Source: Hyphomicrobiaceae bacterium (GTDB lineage Bacteria > Pseudomonadota > Alphaproteobacteria > Rhizobiales > Hyphomicrobiaceae). From it: a stretch of 64,000 nt of DNA. Location: NCBI GenBank assembly GCA_008933705.1, contig WBUN01000002.1, forward strand, positions 62,001-126,000. The letters run 5' to 3'. This document shows, piece by piece, positions 20,095 through 28,816 of the stretch. Position numbers and translations under genes: made by a program. The notes under the pieces were generated by a model. That model ran no database searches and was not told the DNA's origin. It worked only from the letters and a program-made list of their open reading frames with translations. Each line of letters starts with the position of its first letter. Position 1 is the first letter of the stretch.

Positions 20095-21162
20095 ATGCGA
20101 TCAGCGACGGCCCTGAAGCACCACGTCCGCCAAAAGAACGCCGCGCGGGCCAAGCGGAAGTCGGCCGCTCCCGGCGCGTCGGGGCCGGTGCGCGAGCGCA
20201 ATTGCTCTGTCGCCAGGACAGTCGGCATCCTTTCTGATGCGTGGGCCTTTCTTGTTATCCGCGAGGCATTTTTCGGCGCGCGCCGCTTCGAGACGTTTCG
20301 CTCCGCTCTCGGGCTGCCAAGAGGCACGCTCAGCGCACGGCTCAAATCTCTCACGCAGCAAGGCATCTTCAGGCAGGTGCATTACGCAGAAGGCTCAAGC
20401 CGCGTCGAGTACCGCCTGACGAAAGCGGGCCTCGACCTGTATCCGAGCTTCATGGCACTCATGCAGTTCGGCGACCGGTGGCTGACCGGCAGGAAGGGGC
20501 CGCCCCTGCAGCTCGTCCACGCCGACTGCGGCAAGGAGTGCAAACCGATCGTGGCATGCTCGTCGTGCCTCAAGCATGTGCGCCCGCAGGATTCGCGCTA
20601 TCGCGACGGCCCAGGCGCCGGGCGGACCCCTGTCCAGGCCGCCAAGCGCTCGCGGCGGGCCTCGGATCCCTCGCAGTTCATGCGCGGCCGGCCGAGCTCG
20701 GTGTCCCTGTCGCTGCAGGTGATGGGCGACAAGTGGACGTTCCTGGTGATCCGCGAGGCGTTCCTGGGCGTGCGCCGGTTCGACAAGTTCCTTTCGGAGC
20801 TGAATATTGCGCCCAACATCCTCACGGATCGGCTCAATCGCCTCATAGACCGCGGCATCTTCAAGAAGAAGAAGTACCAGGATCTGCCGGAGCGCTACGA
20901 GTATCGCCTGACCGATATGGGCAAGGACCTCTACGGCTCGCTCGTGGCGATGATGGCCTGGGGCGACCGCTGGCTGTCGCACGGGGAGCCGCCGATCCAG
21001 CTCACGCACACCACGTGCGGCAAGGATTTCACGCCCACGGTCATCTGCGACAAATGCCGCAAGCCGGTTACCGCCTCCAACATGAGATACCGCCTCAAGT
21101 ACGATCCGCGCGACTACGAGGCCGACAGCGACTACGGCCGGGTCGCGCCCGGCCGTATCTGA
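20095..21162 (+). CDS. Transcriptional regulator with two fused HxlR winged-helix domains
   Basis: 355 residues made of two homologous HxlR domains, about 37-165 and 201-335, joined by a basic linker (KRSRRASD). Matching blocks are SDAWAFLVIREAFFGARRF and GDKWTFLVIREAFLGVRRF. Each domain ends in a Cys-rich knot (CGKECKPIVACSSC; CGKDFTPTVICDKC). HxlR proteins usually have about 110-160 residues and act as dimers; here one chain seems to form a pseudo-dimer. The start is the first ATG outside hypF; no strong ribosome site is seen, so it is uncertain. It faces livK tail to tail and may control the transport and catabolic genes downstream. Ligand unknown. Confidence 0.85.
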   Translation: MRSATALKHHVRQKNAARAKRKSAAPGASGPVRERNCSVARTVGILSDAWAFLVIREAFFGARRFETFRSALGLPRGTLSARLKSLTQQGIFRQVHYAEGSSRVEYRLTKAGLDLYPSFMALMQFGDRWLTGRKGPPLQLVHADCGKECKPIVACSSCLKHVRPQDSRYRDGPGAGRTPVQAAKRSRRASDPSQFMRGRPSSVSLSLQVMGDKWTFLVIREAFLGVRRFDKFLSELNIAPNILTDRLNRLIDRGIFKKKKYQDLPERYEYRLTDMGKDLYGSLVAMMAWGDRWLSHGEPPIQLTHTTCGKDFTPTVICDKCRKPVTASNMRYRLKYDPRDYEADSDYGRVAPGRI

Positions 21163-21190
21163 AGCGTTCCGCAGGTGGCCTAGGCAAGCG

Positions 21191-22399
21191 CTACTTCTTG
21201 ACCAGCGGGCACTTGCTCTCCGACAGCGGACGGTAGGCCTCGTCCGCCGGGATCGTCGCACGCAGTTTCAGGTAGTCCCACGGCGCCTTCGACTCCGAAG
21301 GCTTCTTGACCTCGTAGACGTACATGTCATGCACCATGCGGCCGTCCTCGCGGATGCGGCCACCCTTGGCGAAGAAATCGTTGATAGGCATCTCACGCAT
21401 CTTGGCCATCACCGCCTTGGCATCCCTTGTCCCGGCGGCCTGGACCGCCTTCAAGTAGTGCATGGTCGAGGAGTAGTCGCCGGCATCCCCCATGTGCGGC
21501 ATGCGCTTCATCTTTTCGTAGAAGCGCTTGGAGAATGCGCGCGTGCCCTCGTCACGGTCCCAGTAGAAGGCGCTTGTCAGCACCAGGCCCTGAGCCAGCT
21601 CCAAACCCATGGCGTGCACGTCCGTGTCCCAAACCAGCAAGCCGGCGAGGGTCTGTCCGCCCTGTGTGAGACCGAACGCCTTGGCGGACTTGACCGCGTT
21701 GATGAAAACGGTGCCCGAGCCAGCGACGGCAACCACCTTGGCCTTCGAAGCCTGCGCCTGGAGCAGGAACGAGGAATGGTCGGGCGTGTCGATCGGATAG
21801 CGCACGGTGCCGACGACGGTCCCCTTGTTCGCCTTCACGACGGTGGCAGTATCGCCCTCGAGCGCGTGACCAAAGGCGTAGTCCGCGGTCAGGAAATACC
21901 AACTGTTGAATCCCTCCTTGATGAGGGCCTTGCCGGTGCCGTTGGCGAGCGCGTACGTGTCGTAGGCATAGTGAATGCTGTTGGGCGTGCAGCCGTCATT
22001 GGTCAGGCGCGAGGAGCCGGAGCCGTTGACGATGGCGATGCGGCCCTTCTCCCTGGCGATGTTTGCCACCGACAGCGCAATCGCGGAATTGATCAGGTTG
22101 GCGATCAGGTCGACCTTCTGGACATCGTACCACTCGCGCGCCTTGGCGACGGCAACCTCGTTCTTGTTCTGGTGATCTGCGACCAGAACCTCGATCGGCA
22201 GGCCGAGCACCTTGCCGCCGAAATCCTCCACGGCCATCTTGACGGCCGTCACCGAGCCCTGGCCGGACTCGTGCGAGAACTGGCCGGCCATATCGGTCAA
22301 TATGCCGATCCGCAATGCGTCCTGGGCCTGCGCCACGCCCACGTGGCTCGTGAACAACGCCACAGACAGCGCCAAGCCGACGGCTGACAGCTTCTTCAT
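21191..22399 (-). CDS. ABC transporter periplasmic substrate-binding protein (LivJ/K-type)
   Basis: 402 residues with a signal peptide cleaved near AQAQ (about residue 26). The mature protein is a type I periplasmic binding protein of the branched-chain amino-acid (HAAT) family, with LRIGILTDMAGQFSHESGQG at its start and VNGSGSSRLTND in the binding cleft. Members of this subgroup often bind aromatic acids rather than amino acids. GGAGGAG 5-8 bases upstream favours this ATG over one six codons earlier. It is transcribed away from its ATPase and permease genes at 22811-26288, sharing a divergent control region. Confidence 0.92.
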   Translation of the reverse strand: MKKLSAVGLALSVALFTSHVGVAQAQDALRIGILTDMAGQFSHESGQGSVTAVKMAVEDFGGKVLGLPIEVLVADHQNKNEVAVAKAREWYDVQKVDLIANLINSAIALSVANIAREKGRIAIVNGSGSSRLTNDGCTPNSIHYAYDTYALANGTGKALIKEGFNSWYFLTADYAFGHALEGDTATVVKANKGTVVGTVRYPIDTPDHSSFLLQAQASKAKVVAVAGSGTVFINAVKSAKAFGLTQGGQTLAGLLVWDTDVHAMGLELAQGLVLTSAFYWDRDEGTRAFSKRFYEKMKRMPHMGDAGDYSSTMHYLKAVQAAGTRDAKAVMAKMREMPINDFFAKGGRIREDGRMVHDMYVYEVKKPSESKAPWDYLKLRATIPADEAYRPLSESKCPLVKK

Positions 22400-22471
22400 C
22401 GTCTCCTCCGGTTTCATCTTGCATGCAATTCGGGATGGGGATGCCGCGGAGAGCGATCGCCCGCCCCAAGC

Positions 22472-22485
22472 CGCTCGTACGAGCG
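22472..22485. promoter_or_regulatory. 14-bp perfect palindrome in the liv control region
   Basis: CGCTCGTACGAGCG is a perfect palindrome centred on GTAC. It lies in the predicted leader of the binding-protein gene, 73 bp before its start codon. It could be an operator for the nearby HxlR-type regulator or simply fold in RNA. No experiment or comparison supports either here. Confidence 0.35.
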
Positions 22486-22617
22486 TTCCAGAGGCTGTCA
22501 TCTGCGGCGTCCTCTCACATCTTCTTGGGACTCGGCTCGGCCGCGTCCGCATCTGCGCCGGTCTGCAAGGCACGCAATTCGCGCGAGAACAGCACGCCGT
22601 CTTGACTAGCTTTCATA

Positions 22618-22646
22618 ATTAGACTAATCGCAATGCTGGCTGTCAA
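22618..22646 (-). promoter_or_regulatory. Sigma-70 promoter of the binding-protein gene, overlapped by a palindrome
   Basis: On the minus strand TTGACA (22646-22641), a 17-base spacer and TCTAAT (22623-22618) form a near-consensus sigma-70 promoter. ATTAGACTAAT (22618-22628), a palindrome about its central A, covers the -10 box and is a candidate operator. This is an AT-rich core in the 411-bp gap 22400-22810 between divergent genes. For the plus-strand genes only a weaker TTGACT (22602-22607) is seen. The rest of the gap shows no gene. Confidence 0.6.
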
Positions 22647-22810
22647 GCTCGTGCGGTCAGAAAATTTGGCGACAGCAAGGAGCACCTGTGCAGGGTGCCA
22701 GTTGGAGGATCCGCGCCGTGCGTCGTTGCTCTGATGCCTTCACGCCCGACGGTTCCTTCCGATGCTTGCGGATCACGTGCGCCTGCTCGCAGGCACGCTA
22801 GGAAGCGGCG

Positions 22811-23635
22811 ATGCTCGATCGCAACGCAAGCGCATTGGCGCTCGATAGTGCAACGGCGGCAGCCCGGGCCGACACCGTGCTGGAAGCGCGCGGCCTCAAG
22901 AAGGAGTTTCACGGCTTCGTGGCCGTTGCCGGCGTGGATCTCTCCGTCAGACGCGGCTCAATTCATGCCCTGATCGGCCCCAATGGCGCCGGCAAGACGA
23001 CCGTCTTCAACCTGCTGACCAGGTTCATCGCGCCCACCGCCGGACGCATAAACTTCGAGGGCGAGGACATCACATCGGAGCTTCCGGCCGCCCTCGCGCG
23101 CCGCGGCATCGTGCGCTCGTTCCAGATCTCGGCAATCTTCCCGCACCTGTCGGTGCACGAGAACATCCGCATAGCCCTGCAGCAGCGCATCGTCTCGCCC
23201 CTGCGCTTCTGGGGCGGCGGCGAGGCGGTATCGAAGCTCGAGCCGCGCACCTCGGACGTCCTTGAGCAGTTCGAGCTGGAGAATGTGGCTCACCTTCGCG
23301 CCGGCGAGCTTGCCTACGGTCAGAAGCGGACCCTCGAATTGGCCACAACCGTGGCAACCGATCCCAAGCTCATGCTTCTCGATGAGCCGACGCAGGGTCT
23401 GGGCCACGAGGACGTCGACCGCATTACCGATCTCATCAAGCGCGTTGCCGCGGGACGCACGGTTCTGATGGTCGAGCACAACATGCGCATGGTGGCGAGA
23501 ATCGCCGATCGCATCAGTGTGCTGCGCCGCGGCGAGAAGATCGCCGAAGGCAGCTACGACGAGGTCTCCGTCGACCCGCAAGTCGTCGAGGCGTACCTGG
23601 GCTCGCGGGCGCGCCGGCGGGAGCAGACGCCATGA
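22811..23635 (+). CDS. Branched-chain-type ABC transporter ATP-binding protein (LivG-like)
   Basis: 274 residues. Walker A GPNGAGKTT (Lys62), Walker B LMLLDEPTQGL (about 187-197) and the H-loop VEHNMRMV are intact. The signature motif reads LAYGQK, a variant of the LSYGQ usual in LivG. The first 20 residues are an extra Ala-rich stretch. With the LivF-like protein it powers import of the substrate bound by the 21191-22399 receptor. AGGAAGCG before the ATG is a ribosome site. The stop overlaps the next gene (ATGA). Confidence 0.92.
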   Translation: MLDRNASALALDSATAAARADTVLEARGLKKEFHGFVAVAGVDLSVRRGSIHALIGPNGAGKTTVFNLLTRFIAPTAGRINFEGEDITSELPAALARRGIVRSFQISAIFPHLSVHENIRIALQQRIVSPLRFWGGGEAVSKLEPRTSDVLEQFELENVAHLRAGELAYGQKRTLELATTVATDPKLMLLDEPTQGLGHEDVDRITDLIKRVAAGRTVLMVEHNMRMVARIADRISVLRRGEKIAEGSYDEVSVDPQVVEAYLGSRARRREQTP

Positions 23636-24408
23636 GCAGCCCTGTGCTTCTGTCGAGAACTGCGTTCGCCAAGCGCGGCGCCCACCCCATCGCGCAGGGG
23701 CCGGCTCGTCGCGAGGTCCTGGCGCTCGACGACCTGCACGCCTGGTACGGGGAATCCCATATCCTGCACGGCATCAGGCTGTCGCTGGCCGAGGGTGAGG
23801 TCGTCTCGCTGCTCGGCCGCAACGGCGGCGGCCGCACCACGACGCTCAGGGCGATCATGGGGCTCGTGGATCGCCGCACGGGCTCGGTGCGCGTGTCCGG
23901 CATCGAGACGGTACAGATGCCGCCGCATCGCATCGCCAGACTCGGTGTCGGATATTGCCCCGAAGAGCGCGGCATCTTCGCCAGCTTGACGTGTGAGGAG
24001 AATTTGCGCCTGCCTCCGAGCCAGGCGGGAGGCGGCATGTCGGTGGAGGAGATCTACGCTCTGCTGCCCAATCTGGCGGAGCGGCGCAAGACGCAGGGCA
24101 CGCGTCTCTCGGGCGGGGAGCAGCAGATGCTGGCGATCGCCCGCGTGCTGCGCACCGGCTCGCGCCTGCTGCTGCTCGACGAGATCTCCGAAGGCCTGGC
24201 ACCGGTCATCGTCGACCGCCTGCTTGATCTGATCCTGCGCCTGAAGGCGCTCAGCTACACGATCCTGCTCGTCGAGCAGAACACGCACTTCGTCGAGGGG
24301 CTGGCGGATCGTCACTTCGTCGTCGAGCGAGGGCAGGTCGTCCTGCACGTGACGGCGGACGAACTGGCGGCGAGCGCAGAGCTTCTCGAGCGGTACATCG
24401 GCTTATGA
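23632..24408 (+). CDS. Branched-chain-type ABC transporter ATP-binding protein (LivF-like) with altered Walker A
   Basis: 258 residues. Signature LSGGEQQ, Walker B LLLLDEISEGL and H-loop VEQNTHF are normal for LivF. The Walker A reads GRNGGGRT (62-69), so the phosphate-binding Lys is Arg68 (CGC codon at 23833). An N-terminal stretch of 27 residues precedes the domain. The partner LivG-like subunit keeps its Lys, so the pair might work with one full ATP site, or this subgroup may tolerate Arg. Overlaps its neighbours on the 5' side by 4 bases. Confidence 0.9.
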   Translation: MSSPVLLSRTAFAKRGAHPIAQGPARREVLALDDLHAWYGESHILHGIRLSLAEGEVVSLLGRNGGGRTTTLRAIMGLVDRRTGSVRVSGIETVQMPPHRIARLGVGYCPEERGIFASLTCEENLRLPPSQAGGGMSVEEIYALLPNLAERRKTQGTRLSGGEQQMLAIARVLRTGSRLLLLDEISEGLAPVIVDRLLDLILRLKALSYTILLVEQNTHFVEGLADRHFVVERGQVVLHVTADELAASAELLERYIGL

Positions 24409-24420
24409 TGGACAACGACC

Positions 24421-25299
24421 GTGCTTGACATCCCTATCCCCGTGTTGCTCGGCCAAGTGACCGTCGGACTGGTCAACGGTTGCTTCTACGCGATGCTGAG
24501 CCTCGGGCTCGCCATCATCTTCGGCCTGCTCAACGTCATCAACTTTGCGCACGGCGCCGTCTACATGATGGGCGCGTTCGCGGCTTGCCTGGCGGCCCGG
24601 TGGCTGGGGATCAACTACTGGATGGCGCTGATCGTGGTGCCGCTCGTCGTCGGCGCTTTCGGCATGCTGGTCGAAAGGCTGCTGCTGCGCCGGCTCGCCG
24701 GCCTCGACCATCTCTACAGCCTGCTGCTGACTTTCGGCCTGGCACTTGTTCTGGAAGGAGTGTTCCTCGACATCTACGGCTCGGCAGGCCTCTCCTACTC
24801 CGGACCGCCGCAGCTCAACGGCCTTGTCGACCTGGGCTTCACGCGTCTGCCGCTCTACCGCGCATGGGTCGTTGCCGTCTCGCTCGCTGTCTGCATCGGC
24901 ATCTGGTTGCTGATCGAGCGCACGAGCCTCGGTGCCAACCTGAGAGCCGGCACGGAGAACCCGCGCCTGGTGCAGGCGCTCGGCATCAACGTGCCGATGA
25001 TGGTGACGCTGACCTACGGGCTCGGCGTCGGCCTCGCCGCGCTCGCCGGCGTGCTGGCAGCCCCCATCTACCAGGTGCAGCCGCTGATGGGCTCCAATCT
25101 GCTGATCATCGCCTTTGCCGTGGTCGTCATCGGCGGCCTCGGCTCAACGCTCGGCGCGATTCTGACCGGTCTTGCGCTCGGCGTCGTCGAGGGGCTGTCC
25201 AAGGTCTTCTACCCGGAGATCTCGTCCACGACCGTCTTCATCATCATGGCTCTGGTGCTGCTGTTGCGGCCTGCCGGCCTATTCGGACGGGAGGCCTAG
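24421..25299 (+). CDS. Branched-chain-type ABC transporter permease (LivH-like)
   Basis: 292 residues, mostly hydrophobic with about eight helices. The family pattern is clear: LVNGCFYAMLSLGLAIIFGL and INFAHGAVYMMGAF near the N-terminus and VVIGGLGSTLGAILTGL near the C-terminus. It forms half of the membrane channel with the LivM-like protein. GTG is taken as start because the ATGs just upstream at 24405 and 24408 are in another frame that closes at once. It is 12 bp after the LivF-like gene. Confidence 0.9.
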   Translation: MLDIPIPVLLGQVTVGLVNGCFYAMLSLGLAIIFGLLNVINFAHGAVYMMGAFAACLAARWLGINYWMALIVVPLVVGAFGMLVERLLLRRLAGLDHLYSLLLTFGLALVLEGVFLDIYGSAGLSYSGPPQLNGLVDLGFTRLPLYRAWVVAVSLAVCIGIWLLIERTSLGANLRAGTENPRLVQALGINVPMMVTLTYGLGVGLAALAGVLAAPIYQVQPLMGSNLLIIAFAVVVIGGLGSTLGAILTGLALGVVEGLSKVFYPEISSTTVFIIMALVLLLRPAGLFGREA

Positions 25300-25301
25300 C
25301 G

Positions 25302-26288
25302 ATGCGGCAATCCAGCGTGCTTCTTGTCGGCCTCGCCATCGCCGGCGTCGTCGCACCCCTGAGCGGGCTCTATCCCCTCTTCCTCATGAAATGCCTGGCG
25401 TTTGCACTGTTTGCGGCCGCCTTCAATTTCTTCACGGGCTATGTCGGCCTGCTGTCGATCGGCCATGCGGCTTTCTTCGGCATGGGAGCCTACGTCACCG
25501 GCCACGCCGCCAAGATCTGGGGCTTTCCGACGGAGCTGGCGCTGGCGACGAGCCTCGGTGCCGGAGCCGTGCTCGGCCTCGTCATCGGCGGCATGGCGAT
25601 CAGACGGCAGGGCATCTACTTCGCCATGATCACCCTGGCGATGGCGCAGATGATCTACTTCTTCTGCGTCCAGGCGCCGTTCACGGGCGCCGAGGACGGC
25701 CTGCAGCGCATCCCCCGCGGCACGCTCCTGGGCGTCTTCGACCTCGGCAACGACATGGCGCTCTACGGCGTGGTGCTCGTGCTGGCGCTGGCGGCGGTGT
25801 GGGCGCTCCAGCGCATCATGGAGGCGCCGTTCGGCCACGTTCTCCTCGCCATTCGCGACAACGAGGCGCGGGCCATCTCGCTCGGCTACGACGTCAAGTC
25901 GTACAAGCTCGCCGCCTTCGTCCTTTCGGCCGCGGTGGCTGGGCTTGCGGGAGGGCTGAAGGCTCTGACCCTGGGGCTGGCGTCTCTTCCCGATGTGCAT
26001 TGGACGCAGTCCGGCGCGGTGATCCTCATGTGCTTGCTCGGTGGCCTCGGCACGCCGCTCGGTCCGATCATCGGCGCCATCCTGGTCGTGACGCTCGAAG
26101 GCAAGCTTGCGAGCATGGGGGCCGTCCAGATCGGTCCACTCGCCATCGACTTCTCGACCAAGGTGCCGATCGTCATCGGGCTCATCTTCATGTGCTGCGT
26201 GCTGCTTTTCCGCAAAGGCATCGTCGGCGAATTCATCGCCGCCGTCGAGCGCCAGAGTGCGCAGCGGCGAAACGGGCGGCCAGCCTGA
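25302..26288 (+). CDS. Branched-chain-type ABC transporter permease (LivM-like)
   Basis: 328 residues, about nine or ten membrane helices. Hallmarks are FFTGYVGLLSIGHAAFFGMG, the ATPase-contact EAA-like loop RDNEARAISLGYDV and LLGGLGTPLGPIIGA. Second half of the membrane channel. It follows the LivH-like gene by 2 bp and ends the transporter unit. A 95-bp gap with a TTGACA hexamer (26323-26328) but no clear -10 box separates it from the alcohol dehydrogenase, so read-through or a weak promoter are both possible. Confidence 0.91.
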   Translation: MRQSSVLLVGLAIAGVVAPLSGLYPLFLMKCLAFALFAAAFNFFTGYVGLLSIGHAAFFGMGAYVTGHAAKIWGFPTELALATSLGAGAVLGLVIGGMAIRRQGIYFAMITLAMAQMIYFFCVQAPFTGAEDGLQRIPRGTLLGVFDLGNDMALYGVVLVLALAAVWALQRIMEAPFGHVLLAIRDNEARAISLGYDVKSYKLAAFVLSAAVAGLAGGLKALTLGLASLPDVHWTQSGAVILMCLLGGLGTPLGPIIGAILVVTLEGKLASMGAVQIGPLAIDFSTKVPIVIGLIFMCCVLLFRKGIVGEFIAAVERQSAQRRNGRPA

Positions 26289-26383
26289 TGCACAGATCCT
26301 GCCCGGCCCTCCATGAACCTATTTGACATAAATCTAGTAATGCAAGGTACATGCGCGGCATCCCGATCTGAACGGGGCCAGGG

Positions 26384-27562
26384 ATGCAGGACGACGAGGA
26401 GAAGAAGGTGCAACAAGGCTTTACGTTTCAAACGACACGGTCCGTGCTTGCCGAGGCCGGAGCCTCCGCCCGCATCGGCGAACTTGCACGCGGGCTCGGA
26501 TGCCGTTCCATCCTTCTCGTGAGCGACAGCGGTGTTGCCGGCGCCGGACTGCTCAAACCCGCCCTCAAGGGCCTGAGGGAAAGCGATATCGGCGTCACCA
26601 TGTTCACCGACGTGGTCGCCGATCCCCCGGCGCACGTGGTTCTTGCTGCCGTGGATGCCGCAAAGACCGCCCGCATCGACGGGGTCGTCTCCATCGGCGG
26701 CGGCAGCTCCATGGACGTCGCCAAGCTTGTCGCGCTGCTCGCTGCGAGCCCACAGCGGCTGGATGACACCTATGGCGTCGGCAACGCCAAGGGGCCGCGG
26801 CTGCCGCTCATCCTGGCGCCGACGACAGCGGGCACGGGCTCGGAGGTGACGCCCATCTCCATCGTGACGACGGGGGAGGGCGAGAAGAAGGGGGTGGTTT
26901 CCCCCGTGCTCCTGCCCGATTGGGCGGTCCTGGACGCGGACCTGACGCTCGGCCTGCCGCAAGCGACGACTGCAGCGACCGGCATCGATGCGATGGTCCA
27001 CGCGATCGAAGCCTACACGAGCAAGCGTTTCAAGAACGCGGTATCGGACTGCCTTGCCCGCGAGGCGCTGGCGCTGTTGAGCCGCAACATCCGCGAAGTC
27101 TGCAGCAACGGCCGGAACCGGCCAGCGCGGCAGGAAATGCTGCTCGGATCGATGCTGGCCGGCATGGCCTTCGCCAATGCGCCCGTGGCCGCCGTCCATG
27201 CCCTTGCGTATCCGATCGGCGCCCGTTTCCACGTTGCCCATGGGCTGTCGAACGCGCTCGTTCTGCCGGAGGTGATGCGCTTCAACGCTGCCGCTGCGAC
27301 GGAGCTCTACGCCGAGCTCGCCGGCATCGTTGTTCCCGACGCGACAGGCGGTGCCGCCGGCCGGACCGCGGCGCTGATCGACTATTTCTGCCGGCTCTCT
27401 TCGGACCTCGGCCTGCCTACGCGCCTGAGGGACGTCGGCATCAAGCAGGAGAACGTTGGGCAGCTCGCTGAAGATGCGATGAAGCAGACGCGCCTGCTGG
27501 TCAACAACCCCCGCGAGCTTACGCTTGCGGACGCCAGCGAGATCTACGGAGCCGTGCTGTGA
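26384..27562 (+). CDS. Iron-containing alcohol dehydrogenase family protein
   Basis: 392 residues, group III metal-dependent dehydrogenase. NAD-binding GGGSSMDVAK lies near residue 106 and the APTTAGTGSEVTP motif near 146. Metal ligands are the Asp in VLDADLT, His in GIDAMVHAIEAY and two His in AVHALAYPIGARFHVAHG. The family oxidises alcohols or reduces aldehydes or maleylacetate; the small size and central position fit maleylacetate-reductase-like or hydroxyacid dehydrogenase roles, which cannot be told apart here. The stop overlaps the thioesterase GTG by 4 bases. Confidence 0.88.
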   Translation: MQDDEEKKVQQGFTFQTTRSVLAEAGASARIGELARGLGCRSILLVSDSGVAGAGLLKPALKGLRESDIGVTMFTDVVADPPAHVVLAAVDAAKTARIDGVVSIGGGSSMDVAKLVALLAASPQRLDDTYGVGNAKGPRLPLILAPTTAGTGSEVTPISIVTTGEGEKKGVVSPVLLPDWAVLDADLTLGLPQATTAATGIDAMVHAIEAYTSKRFKNAVSDCLAREALALLSRNIREVCSNGRNRPARQEMLLGSMLAGMAFANAPVAAVHALAYPIGARFHVAHGLSNALVLPEVMRFNAAAATELYAELAGIVVPDATGGAAGRTAALIDYFCRLSSDLGLPTRLRDVGIKQENVGQLAEDAMKQTRLLVNNPRELTLADASEIYGAVL

Positions 27563-28014
27563 GCGGACGGCCTCCTCCCGAGCAGCGCTCGGCGTATCCG
27601 CATTTTCTCGAGATCCCGACGCGCTGGAACGACAACGACTCCTATCGGCACGTCAACAACGCCGTCTACTACGAGTACTTCGACACTGTCGTGAACCGGT
27701 TCCTGATCGACAACGACGTGCTCGACGTGGAGCGCAGCGCAGTGATTGCCGTGGTCGCGGAGACGCACTGCCGCTTCTTCAGCCAGATCGCATTTCCCTC
27801 CCAGGTCCATGCCGGCCTGCGCATCGCGCATCTCGGCACCAGCAGCATCAGATACGAAATCGGCCTCTTCCGCGACGACGAGAGAACGGCATCGGCGCAG
27901 GGCCATTTCGTTCACGTCTGCGTCGATCGCGGCACGAGCCGCCCCGTGCCGGTGCCGCGCAAGCTCAAAGACCTGCTCGGATCGCTCATGGTCTCGCAGC
28001 CGACGGAGTGTTGA
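27559..28014 (+). CDS. 4HBT-type acyl-CoA thioesterase
   Basis: 151 residues, hot-dog fold. RWNDNDSYRHVNN (about 22-34) holds the catalytic Asp region typical of 4-hydroxybenzoyl-CoA thioesterase-like enzymes, followed by YYEYFDTVVNRFL. It would hydrolyse a small acyl- or aroyl-CoA in the cytoplasm, to release product or relieve CoA trapping in this catabolic operon. The GTG start overlaps the stop of the alcohol dehydrogenase (GTGA). Substrate unknown. Confidence 0.85.
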   Translation: MSGRPPPEQRSAYPHFLEIPTRWNDNDSYRHVNNAVYYEYFDTVVNRFLIDNDVLDVERSAVIAVVAETHCRFFSQIAFPSQVHAGLRIAHLGTSSIRYEIGLFRDDERTASAQGHFVHVCVDRGTSRPVPVPRKLKDLLGSLMVSQPTEC

Positions 28015-28015
28015 G

Positions 28016-28498
28016 ATGGATATGACGGGAGAAACCATGCTCGGGGCGTCGCGCGAGAAGGTGTGGGCCGCCCTCAACGACCCGGCGGTTCTGAAGGACG
28101 CAATCCCGGGCTGCGAGGCGCTGGACAAGGTCTCCGATACGCAGTTCACCGCAACCGTCGTGACGAAAGTCGGGCCGATCAAGGCGAGATTCTCGGGCAA
28201 GGTGCTGCTCACGGACATCGTCGCACCGGTCAGCTACACGATCAGCGGCGAGGGGCAGGGCGGGATTGCCGGCTTCGCCAGAGGAGGCGCCGACGTCTCT
28301 CTGCACGCCGTCGACAGCGACAACACCGTCCTGCGCTATGTCGTGAAGGCGCAGGTCGGCGGCAAGATCGCTCAGCTCGGCGCCCGCCTGATCGATGCCA
28401 CCGCCAGGAAGCTCGCTGGGCAGTTCTTCGAGCGATTTTCCGAGATCGTCTCGGGGCATGCTCCTGCCGCCGGCGCATCCCATGAGGTGGTCGAGTGA
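28016..28498 (+). CDS. SRPBCC-family protein of the CoxG type
   Basis: 160 residues. The START/Bet v1-like domain matches CoxG: MTGETMLGASREKVWAALND then AIPGCEALDK. CoxG-type genes go with molybdenum hydroxylases and help recruit or mature them at the membrane. Unlike CoxG of carboxydotrophs there is no C-terminal membrane anchor. It is 1 bp after the thioesterase and upstream of the three hydroxylase subunits, so it is probably their accessory protein. The role is inferred from context. Confidence 0.85.
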   Translation: MDMTGETMLGASREKVWAALNDPAVLKDAIPGCEALDKVSDTQFTATVVTKVGPIKARFSGKVLLTDIVAPVSYTISGEGQGGIAGFARGGADVSLHAVDSDNTVLRYVVKAQVGGKIAQLGARLIDATARKLAGQFFERFSEIVSGHAPAAGASHEVVE

Positions 28499-28549
28499 CG
28501 CCTCCCCTGCCGCACCCGCCGATGCCCTGCCGCCCGTCGGAGGCCTGCC

Positions 28550-28813
28550 ATGCCTGAAATCGATGTGAGGGTTGCCGCCTCCATTGCCACGGTGACGCTG
28601 AACCGGCCAGCGGTGCGCAATGCCGTGACGCTGCAGATGTGGCGCGACATCTCGCGGATCTTCGGCCAGCTCGGGCGCGATCCTGCCGTCCGCGCGGTGT
28701 TGGGCGCAGGAACAGCGCAATCTCTCATGGACCGCGCCGCCGACAGCGAGGACTATGCCGAGGGCCGCCGCGCGTTTGCGGAGAGGCGGCCGCCACGGTT
28801 CCAAGGGGTCTGA
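28550..28813 (+). pseudogene. Internally deleted enoyl-CoA hydratase remnant
   Basis: 87 codons in one open frame. Residues 1-53 match the N-terminus of enoyl-CoA hydratases (IATVTLNRPAVRNAVTLQMW, DPAVRAVLGAG). Residues about 60-86 match the very C-terminus (SEDYAEGRRAFAERRPPRF). About 170 central residues, with the oxyanion hole and catalytic glutamates, are missing. The join is in frame, so a short protein may be made but cannot be a normal hydratase. A complete paralogue lies at 35772-36599 with a similar ending. It sits 3 bp before the FAD-subunit gene. Confidence 0.8.
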
Positions 28814-28816
28814 GCC

